Below, piece after piece: positions 45,205-53,229 of a stretch of 64,000 bases of DNA. The stretch lies in contig CAMHOE010000003.1 in assembly GCA_946186665.1 (NCBI GenBank), positions 31,917 to 95,916 on the forward strand. The letters are read 5' to 3'. The stretch comes from an uncultured Clostridia bacterium. GTDB taxonomy: Bacteria > Bacillota > Clostridia > Oscillospirales > Acutalibacteraceae. Each line of letters begins with the position of its first letter. Position 1 is the stretch's first letter. The position numbers and the translations under genes were made by a program. The notes under the pieces were generated by a model, which saw only the letters and a program-made list of their open reading frames with translations, was not told where the DNA came from and made no database searches.

Positions 45205-46605
45205 TTATTTATCAGCCTGTTTGCCGCTAAGCTTGTCCATTATCATATTGGCGCACATATAAACGTTTCCACCGCCAATGGTTATGATAAGGTCGTCAGG
45301 CTTTGCTTTTTTGGTGACATAATCAGTTATTTCCTCAAAGGTCTTGAACCATACACAGCCGTCTATCTTCTCCGCAAGATCCTTTGAATAAATATTATAA
45401 ATATTCTTTTCACGAACAGGGAGTATCTCTGAAAGTATGGTATGGTCGGGAATAGACAATACCTCCGCAAATTCGTTCAGGAAGGTATAGGTTCTTGAGA
45501 AGGTGTGCGGCTGGAATATAGCCCAGACATTTTTGTAGCCCATGCTCATAGCTGTAGTAAGTGTAGCTCTCAGCTCTGTGGGATGATGCGCAAAGTCGTC
45601 TGCTACAGTAATGCCGCAGGGCTTTCCGAGAATTTCGAAACGTCTGTGAGCACCGCTGAACTCTGAGAGTGCTTTTGCGGCTTCATCAGGAGTAACACCG
45701 AGCGTGATAGCTGCGGCGCAGGCGGCAAGAGCGTTCATAACATTGAACTTGCCCGGTACCTTCAGTGTGACTGAGGTTATTTTCAGACCCTTGTAATAAA
45801 GGTCAAAGCTGTCACAGACGGCTGATTCGCCGGTAATTTCCGCGCGGAAATCATTTTTCTTTCCAAAGCCGAAGGTCACAACCTTTTTGCTGCCCTCATT
45901 AATAATGTCCTCTACACATTCCATAGAATTGCGGTCATCGCCGTTTATGATAATGTAGGAAGATGTCTGGTCGAGGAATTTCCTGAAAGAAGCCTTTATC
46001 CTGTCCAGTGTACCGAAATAGTCAAGATGGTCCTCGTCGACATTGAGTATCACAGCCATAGCAGGATAGATATGTAAGAATGTATCTACATACTCACAGG
46101 CCTCGCATACGATATAGTCAGACTTTCCCACACGGCTGTTGCCGCCGATAAACGGCAGCTTTGCGCCGATAATAGCGGTGGGGTCAAGCTCTGACATTGT
46201 AAGTATCTGTGTGATCATGGATGTAGTGGTGGTTTTTCCGTGTGTACCGCTTATAGCTATGGAGTTTTTGTATTTTTCCACAACAGCTCCCAGCATGATA
46301 CATCTTTCCACAGCGGGGATGTCCTGTTCTTTTGCAGAAACAAGCTCAGGGTTATCGAGTTTTACAGCGGCAGTATATACAACAAGGTCAGCACCGTTTA
46401 CATTTTCCGGAAAATGTCCCATAGTAACCTTGATGCCATAGGAGCGAATGCGTTCAAGGGTATCAGATTCAGCAGCGTCAGAGCCTGTGATCTCATAGCC
46501 CTCGTTGTGCAGTATTTCAGCCAAAGGGCACATACCCGAACCGCCGATACCCACAAAATGTATTCTTTTTACATTGTCCAGCAGATGAGCGTAATTCTCA
46601 GTCAT
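45205..46605 (-). CDS. murC: UDP-N-acetylmuramate-L-alanine ligase
   Basis: 466 residues. IHFVGIGGSGMCPLAEIL, ISGTHGKTTTTSMITQI (ATP loop), CEACEYVDTFLHIYP, LNVDEDHLDYF and DDFAHHPTELRATL are the standard MurC blocks. Adds L-Ala to UDP-MurNAc in the cytosol. Unusually it heads a polyamine gene run (speD, speA, speE, dehydrogenase), all minus strand with short gaps. Confidence 0.96.
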   Translation of the reverse strand: MTENYAHLLDNVKRIHFVGIGGSGMCPLAEILHNEGYEITGSDAAESDTLERIRSYGIKVTMGHFPENVNGADLVVYTAAVKLDNPELVSAKEQDIPAVERCIMLGAVVEKYKNSIAISGTHGKTTTTSMITQILTMSELDPTAIIGAKLPFIGGNSRVGKSDYIVCEACEYVDTFLHIYPAMAVILNVDEDHLDYFGTLDRIKASFRKFLDQTSSYIIINGDDRNSMECVEDIINEGSKKVVTFGFGKKNDFRAEITGESAVCDSFDLYYKGLKITSVTLKVPGKFNVMNALAACAAAITLGVTPDEAAKALSEFSGAHRRFEILGKPCGITVADDFAHHPTELRATLTTAMSMGYKNVWAIFQPHTFSRTYTFLNEFAEVLSIPDHTILSEILPVREKNIYNIYSKDLAEKIDGCVWFKTFEEITDYVTKKAKPDDLIITIGGGNVYMCANMIMDKLSGKQADK

Positions 46606-46696
46606 TCACAAACACTTCCATTCTCAGAAATACGGTGTTTCCACCGACAGGTCAAAACATTACAGCGAAACTTGCTGTAATCAAACATACCAGTAT

Positions 46697-46702
46697 ATTA
46701 TA
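46697..46702 (-). promoter_or_regulatory. Possible -10 box for murC
   Basis: Minus-strand TATAAT about 95 bases before the murC start. The hexamer 17 bases upstream (TTTATT) is a weak -35. Tentative. Confidence 0.35.
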
Positions 46703-46794
46703 TTCCTAAAAACCGCAAAAATAAAGACCCCTGCAAAAATTTATTAAATCCGTCAATAAAAACCGATTTTTCAGCCCGATTTTGTCTTTTTGCA

Positions 46795-47045
46795 CATTGC
46801 GGCGCAGGCGCAAGGCTTGCGCTCCCGATTCGCGCCTTCGTTCGCTTGCGCTCACTCTGATAATATGACCGAAACTTTTCCTGCCCGCGATTGACGGCGC
46901 AGACTTGTCAGACAATTATCCCCATTCGCCGGCGCAGGCGCAAGGCTTGCGCACCCAATTCGCTGCTGTTTTGGCTGTTTTATCCGGACATACAAGTTCA
47001 TTTCCCTCAATAACTTCATGCGCCTGCATATTTCAATGTGCAATG
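46795..47045 (-). repeat. Family 1 intergenic repeat, copy D (shortened)
   Basis: Minus-strand copy lacking the 5' hairpin but with aggcgcatgaagtt, the caaaacagcag stem and the GC-rich tail. The loop that reads cccctaaggg in other copies is replaced here by a second gcgcaagccttgcgcc palindrome. It points towards murC. Confidence 0.8.
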
Positions 47046-47082
47046 TTCAATGTTCAATGTACAATTTACATATTCTGCAACA

Positions 47083-47216
47083 AAAGTTGTAGACGTGAAC
47101 AACAATAGCCAAAGTGCTCTCTAAAGAGCACGACGCGGACGGTTTAATAAGAAGTTGATGCGTTCTAAGTCGTCCAGTGCGGTCACGCACCGGTCACGCA
47201 CCGGTCACGCACCAAA
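47083..47216 (-). repeat. Family 2 intergenic repeat, copy 1
   Basis: On the minus strand: three 11-base heads (ggtgcgtgacc), then gcactggacgacttagaacg, cgtccgcgtcgtgctcttta, gagcactttggctattg and a tail cgtctacaacttttgttgca. The same order is found at 52991-53109 and its first half in the tandem array after recN. Confidence 0.85.
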
Positions 47217-47256
47217 AGCATTTCATATATGAAAAAGAGTGTATCTTGTAATAATG

Positions 47257-47285
47257 TTGTATACAAATGTAAAATGTGATATAAT
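47257..47285 (+). promoter_or_regulatory. Promoter of the unknown-nuclease pair
   Basis: TTGTAT at 47257-47262, 17-base spacer, TATAAT at 47280-47285; about 80 bases before ATG 47367. Confidence 0.75.
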
Positions 47286-47366
47286 AGGAATATATTGATA
47301 AGTAGTACTAAATATTGTACATGAATATGCTGCAATAATATCGAATAATTATTTGGAGTGGTGATA

Positions 47367-47771
47367 ATGACAGCAGTTGTATGTATAGACAACAGGAACG
47401 GAATGATGTTCAATAAACGCCGACAAAGCAGAGACAGTGTTCTCATTGACGACCTTATGGGTCTGTGCAAAGGTAAAGTCCTGCATATGTGCCCGTATTC
47501 TGCAAGCCTGTTTGAAAACTATCGGGAAAACATTCTGACAGACGAAAGCTTTCCGGAGACAGCAGGGGAAAATGATATCTGCTTTTTTGAGAATAAAGAC
47601 CCCTCCCCTTACGCCGAAAGTATAGATAAGCTTATTGTCTATCGCTGGAACAGGCATTATCCCTCAGACCTGAAACTGACTCTGGATATGTCGGGATATA
47701 AGCTTCAGAACAGAACTGAATTCAAGGGCAGTTCTCACGACAAGATAACAAGAGAGGAGTACACAAAATGA
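47367..47771 (+). CDS. Unrecognised small cytosolic protein
   Basis: 134 residues from ATG 47367, with ggagtgg seven bases upstream. It opens TAVVCIDNRNGMMFNKRRQS and contains CKGKVLHMCPYSASLF and KLIVYRWNRHYPSDLKLTLD. No signal peptide and no membrane helix. I do not recognise the family. Its stop overlaps the start of the lipoprotein nuclease by four bases (ATGA), so the two are co-translated; it may be a modulator or immunity-like partner, but nothing in the sequence shows that. Confidence 0.75.
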   Translation: MTAVVCIDNRNGMMFNKRRQSRDSVLIDDLMGLCKGKVLHMCPYSASLFENYRENILTDESFPETAGENDICFFENKDPSPYAESIDKLIVYRWNRHYPSDLKLTLDMSGYKLQNRTEFKGSSHDKITREEYTK

Positions 47772-48730
47772 AGATAAACAGAAAAATACTACTTTCCGTA
47801 TTTCTTATGCTCTGCATAATGTTATGCGGCTGCGGCGAAACTGATACAAATGATACAGAGACTTCCAAAGAACCTTCAACAGCGGAGGGCACATATACAA
47901 TAAATACCGTACCGGATTTTACATCAGAACCATATGTAGAGATAAACAACAACATACCTTACTTCGAACCTGATGAATACACCACAACAGCCTTTGAGGA
48001 TTATTCAGAGCTTGACTCTCTCGGACGCTGTTCAGTTGCATATGCCTGTGTATGTACAGAAACTATGCCCACAGAGAAACGAGGAAGTATCGGTCAGGTA
48101 AAGCCCAGCGGCTGGCAGACCGTAAAATACGGTTTCGTGGACGGAAAATACCTTTATAACCGCTGTCATCTTATCGGTTATCAGCTTACGGCTGAAAACG
48201 CCAACGAAAAGAACCTTATCACAGGAACAAGATATCTTAATGTTGAAGGTATGCTGCCTTTTGAAAACATGATAGCCGACTACGTAAAGGAAACTGACAA
48301 TCACGTACTCTATCGTGTCACTCCGGTATTTGATAATGATAACCTTGTTGCAAGAGGTGTGGAGATGGAGGCGTATTCTGTTGAGGACGATGGTGAAGGT
48401 GTTTGCTTCAACGTATACGCATATAACAATCAGCCCGGTGTCACCATAGATTATCTTACGGGCATCAGCACACTCTCTTCTGAGACATCGTCTGCTTCTG
48501 AACCGAAGGAGACACAGGAAAGCAGCGCGTCATCCGGCAATACATCAAATGTCACCGAAGAAAAAACCGAATACATACTCAATACGAACAACAAGAAAAT
48601 ACACCTGCCAACGTGCAGTTCTGTAAGTACCATGAAGGACAAAAACAAAGAGACTTACACAGGAACTCTTTCAGAGCTTATTGACAAAGGTTACACTCCA
48701 TGCTCAAAATGCCTGCCTTCAGAAGATTAG
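47768..48730 (+). CDS. Lipoprotein DNA/RNA non-specific endonuclease
   Basis: 320 residues. Lipobox LMLCIMLCGCGE anchors it outside the membrane. The nuclease core has YNRCHLIGYQLTAENANEKN, the EndA/NucA motif (normally DRGH/NRGH) with the catalytic His, followed by NLITGTRYLNVEGM. The Gly of (D/N)RGH is Cys here. After a Ser/Glu-rich linker the last 55 residues (NNKKIHLPTCSSVSTM ... YTPCSKCLPS) resemble the Cys-type Zn-binding domain of Ada. It could degrade extracellular DNA for nutrition or uptake. Ends with a strong terminator. Confidence 0.85.
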   Translation: MKINRKILLSVFLMLCIMLCGCGETDTNDTETSKEPSTAEGTYTINTVPDFTSEPYVEINNNIPYFEPDEYTTTAFEDYSELDSLGRCSVAYACVCTETMPTEKRGSIGQVKPSGWQTVKYGFVDGKYLYNRCHLIGYQLTAENANEKNLITGTRYLNVEGMLPFENMIADYVKETDNHVLYRVTPVFDNDNLVARGVEMEAYSVEDDGEGVCFNVYAYNNQPGVTIDYLTGISTLSSETSSASEPKETQESSASSGNTSNVTEEKTEYILNTNNKKIHLPTCSSVSTMKDKNKETYTGTLSELIDKGYTPCSKCLPSED

Positions 48731-48750
48731 AAAATTGAAGTATCTTTTTC

Positions 48751-48795
48751 ATCCGCAGCCGCCGGTCCCTGACCTGTGACTGCGGATATTTTTCG
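48751..48795 (+). terminator. Terminator after the nuclease gene
   Basis: Stem atccgcag (48751-48758) / ctgcggat (48780-48787) followed by attttt. Confidence 0.75.
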
Positions 48796-48892
48796 CTGTA
48801 TCTGCGGAATATTTTCGGGTTTGATTTATTTCATTATAAGAATTACATTATATATTATTTTGTCGGTAAATCTTTTTTGGTGATAATTTGTA

Positions 48893-48921
48893 TTGAAAAA
48901 ATTTAATAATCATTGTAAACT
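48893..48921 (+). promoter_or_regulatory. Promoter of the aminotransferase/ATP-grasp pair
   Basis: TTGAAA at 48893-48898, 17-base spacer, TAAACT at 48916-48921; 45 bases before ATG 48966. Confidence 0.6.
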
Positions 48922-48965
48922 GTAGTATGGAAATATTATAAATGAAATTATAAGGAAACGGAGAT

Positions 48966-50234
48966 ATGAAAATGGATACATCTGTATTTGAAAGCTATGA
49001 ATCAGAGGTTCGCTCCTACTGCCGTCATTTCCCTACAGTGTTTAAAAAGGCAAAGGGTGCCTGCTTCTATGACGAGGAAGGCAGAAAATACATCGACTTT
49101 TTCTGCGGCGCAGGTGCCGTAAACTACGGTCATAACAATCCTGAGATACAGAAAAAGCTTATCGAGTATCTTGAGTCTGACGGCATCATGCACGCACTCG
49201 ATATGTATACCGTGCCGAAGAGGGAGTTCATAGAGACTTTTGAAGAAAAAGTACTGAAGCCCAGAGGACTTGATTATAAAATACAGTTTCCGGGTCCTAC
49301 AGGTACAAACGCTAACGAAGCAGCACTGAAGCTTGCACGTAAGGTAAAGGGCAGACGCAATGTCTTTTCTCTGATGGGTGCGTTTCACGGTATGACTCTC
49401 GGTTCACTTGCCCTGACAACAGACAAGGCTTCCCGCAGAGGTGCAGGTGTTCCTCTTGATTATGTTACCTTTATACCGGCACCGTATATGTTCCCTGAGC
49501 TTGATACAATAGCATATATGCAGAGACTTATCGATGATGACCACAGCGGTGTGGAAAGACCTGCTGCGCTCTTTATCGAGACGATACAGGCAGAGGGCGG
49601 TATCAGGGTATTTGATGTTGAGTGGCTCAAGGCTGTAAGAAAGTTCTGTGATGATAACGATATACTTCTCGTGGTGGATGAGGTACAGGTAGGCTGCTGC
49701 CGCAGCGGTTCGTTCTTCTCCTTTGAACGCGCAGGCATTGTACCGGATATCGTTACTATGTCAAAATCTATCGGCGGATACGGTCTGCCGTTTGCAATAA
49801 CTCTTATAAAGCCTGAAATTGACGTGTGGAAGCCCGGCGAGCATAACGGAACCTTCAGAGGCAACCAGCTTGCGTTTGTTGCTGCAAAGGGCGGCATAGA
49901 GTATATGCTTGAGCACAAGGTAGAGGAGCAGGCAGTTAACAAGGGTAAGATTATCAAGGAGTTCATAGAAAAGGAGATACTCCCGATAGACTCACGTCTG
50001 GAGCTGAGGGGTATCGGCATGATATGGGGCATCGAGTTCGAGAATATCCCTGTAAAGGGTCTTGCAGACAGAGTTATCGAAAAGTGCTTTGAATATGGTC
50101 TTATCATTGAGGGTGCCGGCAGAAAGAATTCTGTTGTAAAGCTTATGCCGCCGCTTGTTATCAGTGAGGAAGAGCTTGTAGAAGGAATGAAGATAATAAA
50201 GAAGTCGGTAGAAGAAAATCTGGCTGCTATCTGA
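48966..50234 (+). CDS. EctB-like class III aminotransferase (diaminobutyrate-2-oxoglutarate type)
   Basis: 422 residues. The N-terminus FESYESEVRSYCRHFPTVF and FFCGAGAVNYGHNNPEI are those of EctB/2,4-diaminobutyrate transaminases, as are FPGPTGTNANEAALKLARK and FHGMTLGSLALT. The PLP region is LLVVDEVQVGC and TMSKSIGGYGLPFA with the Schiff-base Lys. EctB converts aspartate semialdehyde plus Glu to L-2,4-diaminobutyrate. No ectA or ectC follows; an ATP-grasp ligase does, 26 bases later. So the product is probably not ectoine. Aspartate semialdehyde is also the co-substrate of the dehydrogenase in the polyamine operon. Confidence 0.85.
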   Translation: MKMDTSVFESYESEVRSYCRHFPTVFKKAKGACFYDEEGRKYIDFFCGAGAVNYGHNNPEIQKKLIEYLESDGIMHALDMYTVPKREFIETFEEKVLKPRGLDYKIQFPGPTGTNANEAALKLARKVKGRRNVFSLMGAFHGMTLGSLALTTDKASRRGAGVPLDYVTFIPAPYMFPELDTIAYMQRLIDDDHSGVERPAALFIETIQAEGGIRVFDVEWLKAVRKFCDDNDILLVVDEVQVGCCRSGSFFSFERAGIVPDIVTMSKSIGGYGLPFAITLIKPEIDVWKPGEHNGTFRGNQLAFVAAKGGIEYMLEHKVEEQAVNKGKIIKEFIEKEILPIDSRLELRGIGMIWGIEFENIPVKGLADRVIEKCFEYGLIIEGAGRKNSVVKLMPPLVISEEELVEGMKIIKKSVEENLAAI

Positions 50235-50260
50235 GAGTCAGAGTCACCGGAGGAAATGGA

Positions 50261-51280
50261 ATGAAGTTAAACTATATAATGCGTGTGCTCGGCGGAGCAA
50301 GCTTCAAGAAGATGGGGGACGCCATCAATGTTGTTCACGAGAAATCGGGCAAGAGCAAGTTCACTACCTTTTTTGATATGCTGGGCTGTTCGCTGAAATA
50401 CGGTGCAGGCTACAATGATTATATCATTTTTGAGTTTTACAAAATGAAGGCGAAGCAGAGAAAGACATATCTTACAAGGCTTAAAAACAAGCGTCTTGTG
50501 TCAACTCTCAACTCTGAAGAGTATGCTCATATATTTGATGAGAAAAATCTGTTTGACAAAAAGTTTGCGGATTTTATGGGACGTGAGATACTCGACCTTG
50601 CGGATATCGGATATCCTGAATTTGAAAAGTTCGTTCAGGGCAAGGAGTACTTTTTCGCAAAGCCCTATATCGGCGAAAGCGGCAAGGGCATAGAAAAAAT
50701 ATGTACGGCAGACTACAGCTCGACCGAAGAGCTTTACAAATACATAACAGATCCCGAAAAGCATTTCGGCGTTATAGAAGAGGTCATAGTGCAGCATCCG
50801 GACGCTGCGCGAATCTATCCGTATTCTCTTAACTGTCTCAGAGTGGTAACACTTGTAAAGGACGGAGAAGCCCATATATTATATGCGGTCTTCAAGATGG
50901 GCAATAACGGACACTTCGTTGATAATCTGGAGAACGGCGGACTTGCCTGCCATTTCGATCTGGACAAGGGCGAGATAATAGGCAGGGGACACACCTCTGC
51001 GCTTGTGAACTACGACGAGCATCCGGCAACCGGTATAAAGTTTGTCGGATATAAGCTGCCCTTTATGGACGAGGTAAAGGACATGGTAAAGAAGGCGGCT
51101 CTTGTTATTCCTGAGTTCAGATATGTAGGCTGGGACGTGTGCCTTACTCCCAACGGACCTGCTATCGTAGAGGGTAATGACTATCCTGCGTATGACTTTC
51201 CGCAGCTTCCTGATGATGACAAGCCGCGCATCGGACTTATCCCCAAAATTGAAAGCTTTGGCATCAAAGTCAAAAAGTGA
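50261..51280 (+). CDS. ATP-grasp ligase of the sugar-transfer-associated type
   Basis: 339 residues from ATG 50261 with ggagg upstream. The ATP-grasp core reads EYFFAKPYIGESGKGIEKI (nucleotide-binding Lys and Gly-rich loop), VIEEVIVQHPDAARIYPYSL, NCLRVVTLVKDG, NGGLACHFDLDKGEI and GWDVCLTPNGPAIVEGND (metal-binding Glu/Asn). These match the 'sugar-transfer associated ATP-grasp' family. The family forms amide bonds from an acid and an amine, often in surface polysaccharide or small-molecule pathways. Paired with the EctB-like gene, a role in attaching diaminobutyrate to a carboxylate is possible but not shown. Confidence 0.82.
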   Translation: MKLNYIMRVLGGASFKKMGDAINVVHEKSGKSKFTTFFDMLGCSLKYGAGYNDYIIFEFYKMKAKQRKTYLTRLKNKRLVSTLNSEEYAHIFDEKNLFDKKFADFMGREILDLADIGYPEFEKFVQGKEYFFAKPYIGESGKGIEKICTADYSSTEELYKYITDPEKHFGVIEEVIVQHPDAARIYPYSLNCLRVVTLVKDGEAHILYAVFKMGNNGHFVDNLENGGLACHFDLDKGEIIGRGHTSALVNYDEHPATGIKFVGYKLPFMDEVKDMVKKAALVIPEFRYVGWDVCLTPNGPAIVEGNDYPAYDFPQLPDDDKPRIGLIPKIESFGIKVKK

Positions 51281-51295
51281 TATACTAACAGAAAT

Positions 51296-51375
51296 TATTC
51301 AGCGGTTTTAGTAAAGGGGTATGGGGAATAACCCTTTTTCCGCATGCGGCTTCCCCTGCAAAATTGATTTTCGTT
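51296..51375 (+). repeat. Family 3 intergenic repeat (deleted middle)
   Basis: ttcagcggttttagtaaagg...gaataaccctttttccgc followed by atgcggcttcccctgcaaaattgatttt. Compared with the 4.15-kb copy, the second arm of the palindrome is missing. Lies 15 bases after the ATP-grasp stop. Confidence 0.7.
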
Positions 51376-51429
51376 TGATAAAGTTCATGAAAAAGTTCCT
51401 GAAAAATCGAAAAAAATTTTAAAAAGCTA

Positions 51430-51458
51430 TTGACAAATGGTTTTTCAGGTGCTAAAAT
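51430..51458 (+). promoter_or_regulatory. Promoter of rplJ-rplL
   Basis: TTGACA at 51430-51435, 17-base spacer, TAAAAT at 51453-51458, just before the L10 leader. Confidence 0.85.
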
Positions 51459-51464
51459 ATTAAT

Positions 51465-51612
51465 TGCTGTTGACCAAAGACAGCAGGTGCAGAAATGCAT
51501 AAAGGGTCTCCCGCCTGCCGAGGTAATGTAACACTAACCACTAAATAATGAATTATTCACTTTGTGTGTTATTGTGCGCTTTCCTCGATAAATGGGAAGG
51601 CGCATTTTTTGC
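51465..51612 (+). promoter_or_regulatory. Ribosomal protein L10 leader with attenuator
   Basis: gctgttgaccaaagacagc forms the first stem, followed by aggtgcagaaatgcataaag and the ccgcctgccgaggt element, the standard pattern of L10(L12)4-binding leaders. It ends in a terminator-like stem tgcgctttcc (51575-51584) / ggaaggcgca (51595-51604) and tttttt. Excess L10-L12 complex is expected to switch off rplJ-rplL. Confidence 0.88.
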
Positions 51613-51638
51613 GTCAATATTCAAGGAGGTGAAATGTT

Positions 51639-52163
51639 TTGCCAAGTCAGAAGGTTTTAGAGCAGAAGCAACAGGCAGTTGCCGAGCTTGCTGACAGAAT
51701 CCAGGGTTCGGTTGCAGGTATTATCGTTGACTACAAAGGTATAACAGTTGAGGATGATACAAAGCTCAGAAAAGAGCTTCGTGAAAACGGTGTAAAGTAT
51801 ACCGTAGTTAAGAATACTCTTATCAAGCGCGCAGCTGAGAAGGCAGGACTTAACGGTATTGATGATGTACTTAACGGTACTTCCGCTATCGCAACAAGCG
51901 AGGAGGATTATGTAGCAGCAGCTCGTATTCTCCAGAAGTTTGCAGATTCTCATGAAAACTTTACCGTAAAGACAGGTTACATCGATAACGAGGTTATCAG
52001 CCTTGATAAGGTAAAGAGCCTTGCAAAGCTTCCTTCAAGAGAAGTATTGCTGGCAAATGTACTTGGTGCTTTCCAGGCACCTATCGCTTCTTTCGCAAGA
52101 GCTGTACAGGCTATTGTTGACAAGAACGGCGAAGAGGCTCCGGCAGAAGCTGCTGAAGCTTAA
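51639..52163 (+). CDS. rplJ: 50S ribosomal protein L10
   Basis: 174 residues from TTG 51639, with aaggaggtg at good distance (ATG 51634 is out of frame). KVLEQKQQAVAELADRI, GIIVDYKGITVEDDTKLRKE, VVKNTLIKRAAEKAG and NGTSAIATSEED are L10 signatures. Forms the base of the ribosomal stalk and binds L7/L12 dimers by its C-terminal helix (FARAVQAIVDKNGEEA). Confidence 0.97.
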   Translation: MPSQKVLEQKQQAVAELADRIQGSVAGIIVDYKGITVEDDTKLRKELRENGVKYTVVKNTLIKRAAEKAGLNGIDDVLNGTSAIATSEEDYVAAARILQKFADSHENFTVKTGYIDNEVISLDKVKSLAKLPSREVLLANVLGAFQAPIASFARAVQAIVDKNGEEAPAEAAEA

Positions 52164-52205
52164 TAACAAGAAAGAAATTATCCTAAAATATGGAGGTAAA
52201 TTAAA

Positions 52206-52583
52206 ATGGCATCAGAGAAAGTTACAGCTATTGTAGAAGAATTAAAGGGACTTACAGTGCTCGAGCTCTCAGAGCTTGTACACGCTGTAGAGGATGAGTT
52301 CGGTGTAAGCGCAGCTGCTGCTGTTGCAGTTGCTGGTCCTGTTGCAGACGGCGCAAGTGCTGCTGCTGAGCAGACAGAGTTTGACGTTGTTCTTAAGTCA
52401 GCAGGTGCTGAGAAGATCAAGGTTATCAAGGCTGTTCGTGAGATCACAGGTCTTGGCCTTAAGGAAGCAAAGGCTCTCGTTGACGGAGCTCCTAAGACAC
52501 TTAAAGAGGCTGTCAGCAAGGATGACGCTGAGGCTATCAAGGCTAAGCTTACTGAGGTTGGCGCTGAGGTAGAGGTTAAGTAA
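52206..52583 (+). CDS. rplL: 50S ribosomal protein L7/L12
   Basis: 125 residues. N-terminal dimerisation helix ([20 protein letters not shown]), Ala-rich hinge, and C-terminal domain [20 protein letters not shown] with [19 protein letters not shown], the factor-binding face. Starts 42 bases after rplJ behind ggaggt. Confidence 0.98.
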   Translation: MASEKVTAIVEELKGLTVLELSELVHAVEDEFGVSAAAAVAVAGPVADGASAAAEQTEFDVVLKSAGAEKIKVIKAVREITGLGLKEAKALVDGAPKTLKEAVSKDDAEAIKAKLTEVGAEVEVK

Positions 52584-52637
52584 TAACCTGTAAGCCCGGT
52601 TTATTATTATTTTCAACTACCACAGGAGGTGCAAGCT

Positions 52638-52838
52638 ATGGCAAAATGCGATATTTGCGGTAAGGGTGTTACCTTTGGTATCAAGGTTTCTCACTCACAC
52701 AGACGCTCAAACAGAACTTGGAAGCCCAACGTTGTCAAAGTAAAGGCAGTCGTTGACGGCACACCAAAGAGAATTAATGTATGCACCCGTTGCCTGCGTT
52801 CAAGTAAGAAAACAGGTAAGGTTACAAGAGCAGTTTAA
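52638..52838 (+). CDS. rpmB: 50S ribosomal protein L28
   Basis: 66 residues from ATG 52638, nine bases after aggaggtg; an in-frame upstream ATG (52629) lies in the ribosome site. MAKCDICGKGVTFGIKVSHS and RTWKPNVVKVKAVVDG are L28 blocks. Cys4, Cys7 and the CTRC pair keep the Zn ribbon. Coupled downstream of rplL here, which is not its usual Bacillota location. Confidence 0.95.
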   Translation: MAKCDICGKGVTFGIKVSHSHRRSNRTWKPNVVKVKAVVDGTPKRINVCTRCLRSSKKTGKVTRAV

Positions 52839-52857
52839 TGCAAAACAGATTTTTCAT

Positions 52858-52900
52858 TTCTGCCGCACAGGGTCACGGACTCTGTGCGGCAGAATTTTTG
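52858..52900 (+). terminator. Terminator of the ribosomal protein run
   Basis: Eleven-base stem ctgccgcacag (52860-52870) / ctgtgcggcag (52882-52892) followed by aattttt. Confidence 0.88.
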
Positions 52901-52939
52901 TGTCCGGATATTTGTCTGTAAATGATATCAGGGAGCTGC

Positions 52940-53165
52940 AAAAATCAATTTTGCAGGGACAGGTACATGAGGAAAACCCTTTTCCGGCGGGTGCGTGACC
53001 GCACTGGACAACTTATCAGCGCATCTGCTTCTATCGGGCAGTCCGCGTCGTGCTCCTCAGGGAGCGCTTTGGCTATTTCAATGCACGTCTACAGCTTTTG
53101 GCGCAGAACGCGGAAAAAGGGTTATTTCCCATACCCCTTTCCTGAAACCGCTGAACATAAAATAT
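52940..53165 (-). repeat. Family 3 repeat split by a family 2 element
   Basis: Read on the minus strand, the left arm (ttcagcggtttcaggaaagg ... ccctttttccgc) lies at 53110-53160 and the right arm (gccggaaaagggttttcc ... cctgcaaaattgattttt) at 52940-52990. Between them is a family 2 element. The uninterrupted form is at 4.15 kb. Confidence 0.8.
52991..53109 (+). mobile_element. Family 2 element, copy 2 (119 bp, inside family 3)
   Basis: Starts ggtgcgtgaccgcactggac and ends cagcttttggcgcagaac. It is flanked by gcg on both sides (52988-52990, 53110-53112) where the empty site at 4.2 kb has a single gcg, as for a small insertion with a 3-base target duplication. Contains the hairpin tgctcctcagggagcg. 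No coding potential. Confidence 0.7.
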
Positions 53166-53229
53166 CATTATGATATGAATTTTAATAATTGATTTCTGTG
53201 TCAGGGAGCAGAACAGCATTAACACAAAA

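Noticed and set aside
48966..50234. Ectoine biosynthesis
   Set aside because: Only the EctB-like enzyme is present; no ectA or ectC in the window, and the neighbour is an ATP-grasp ligase.
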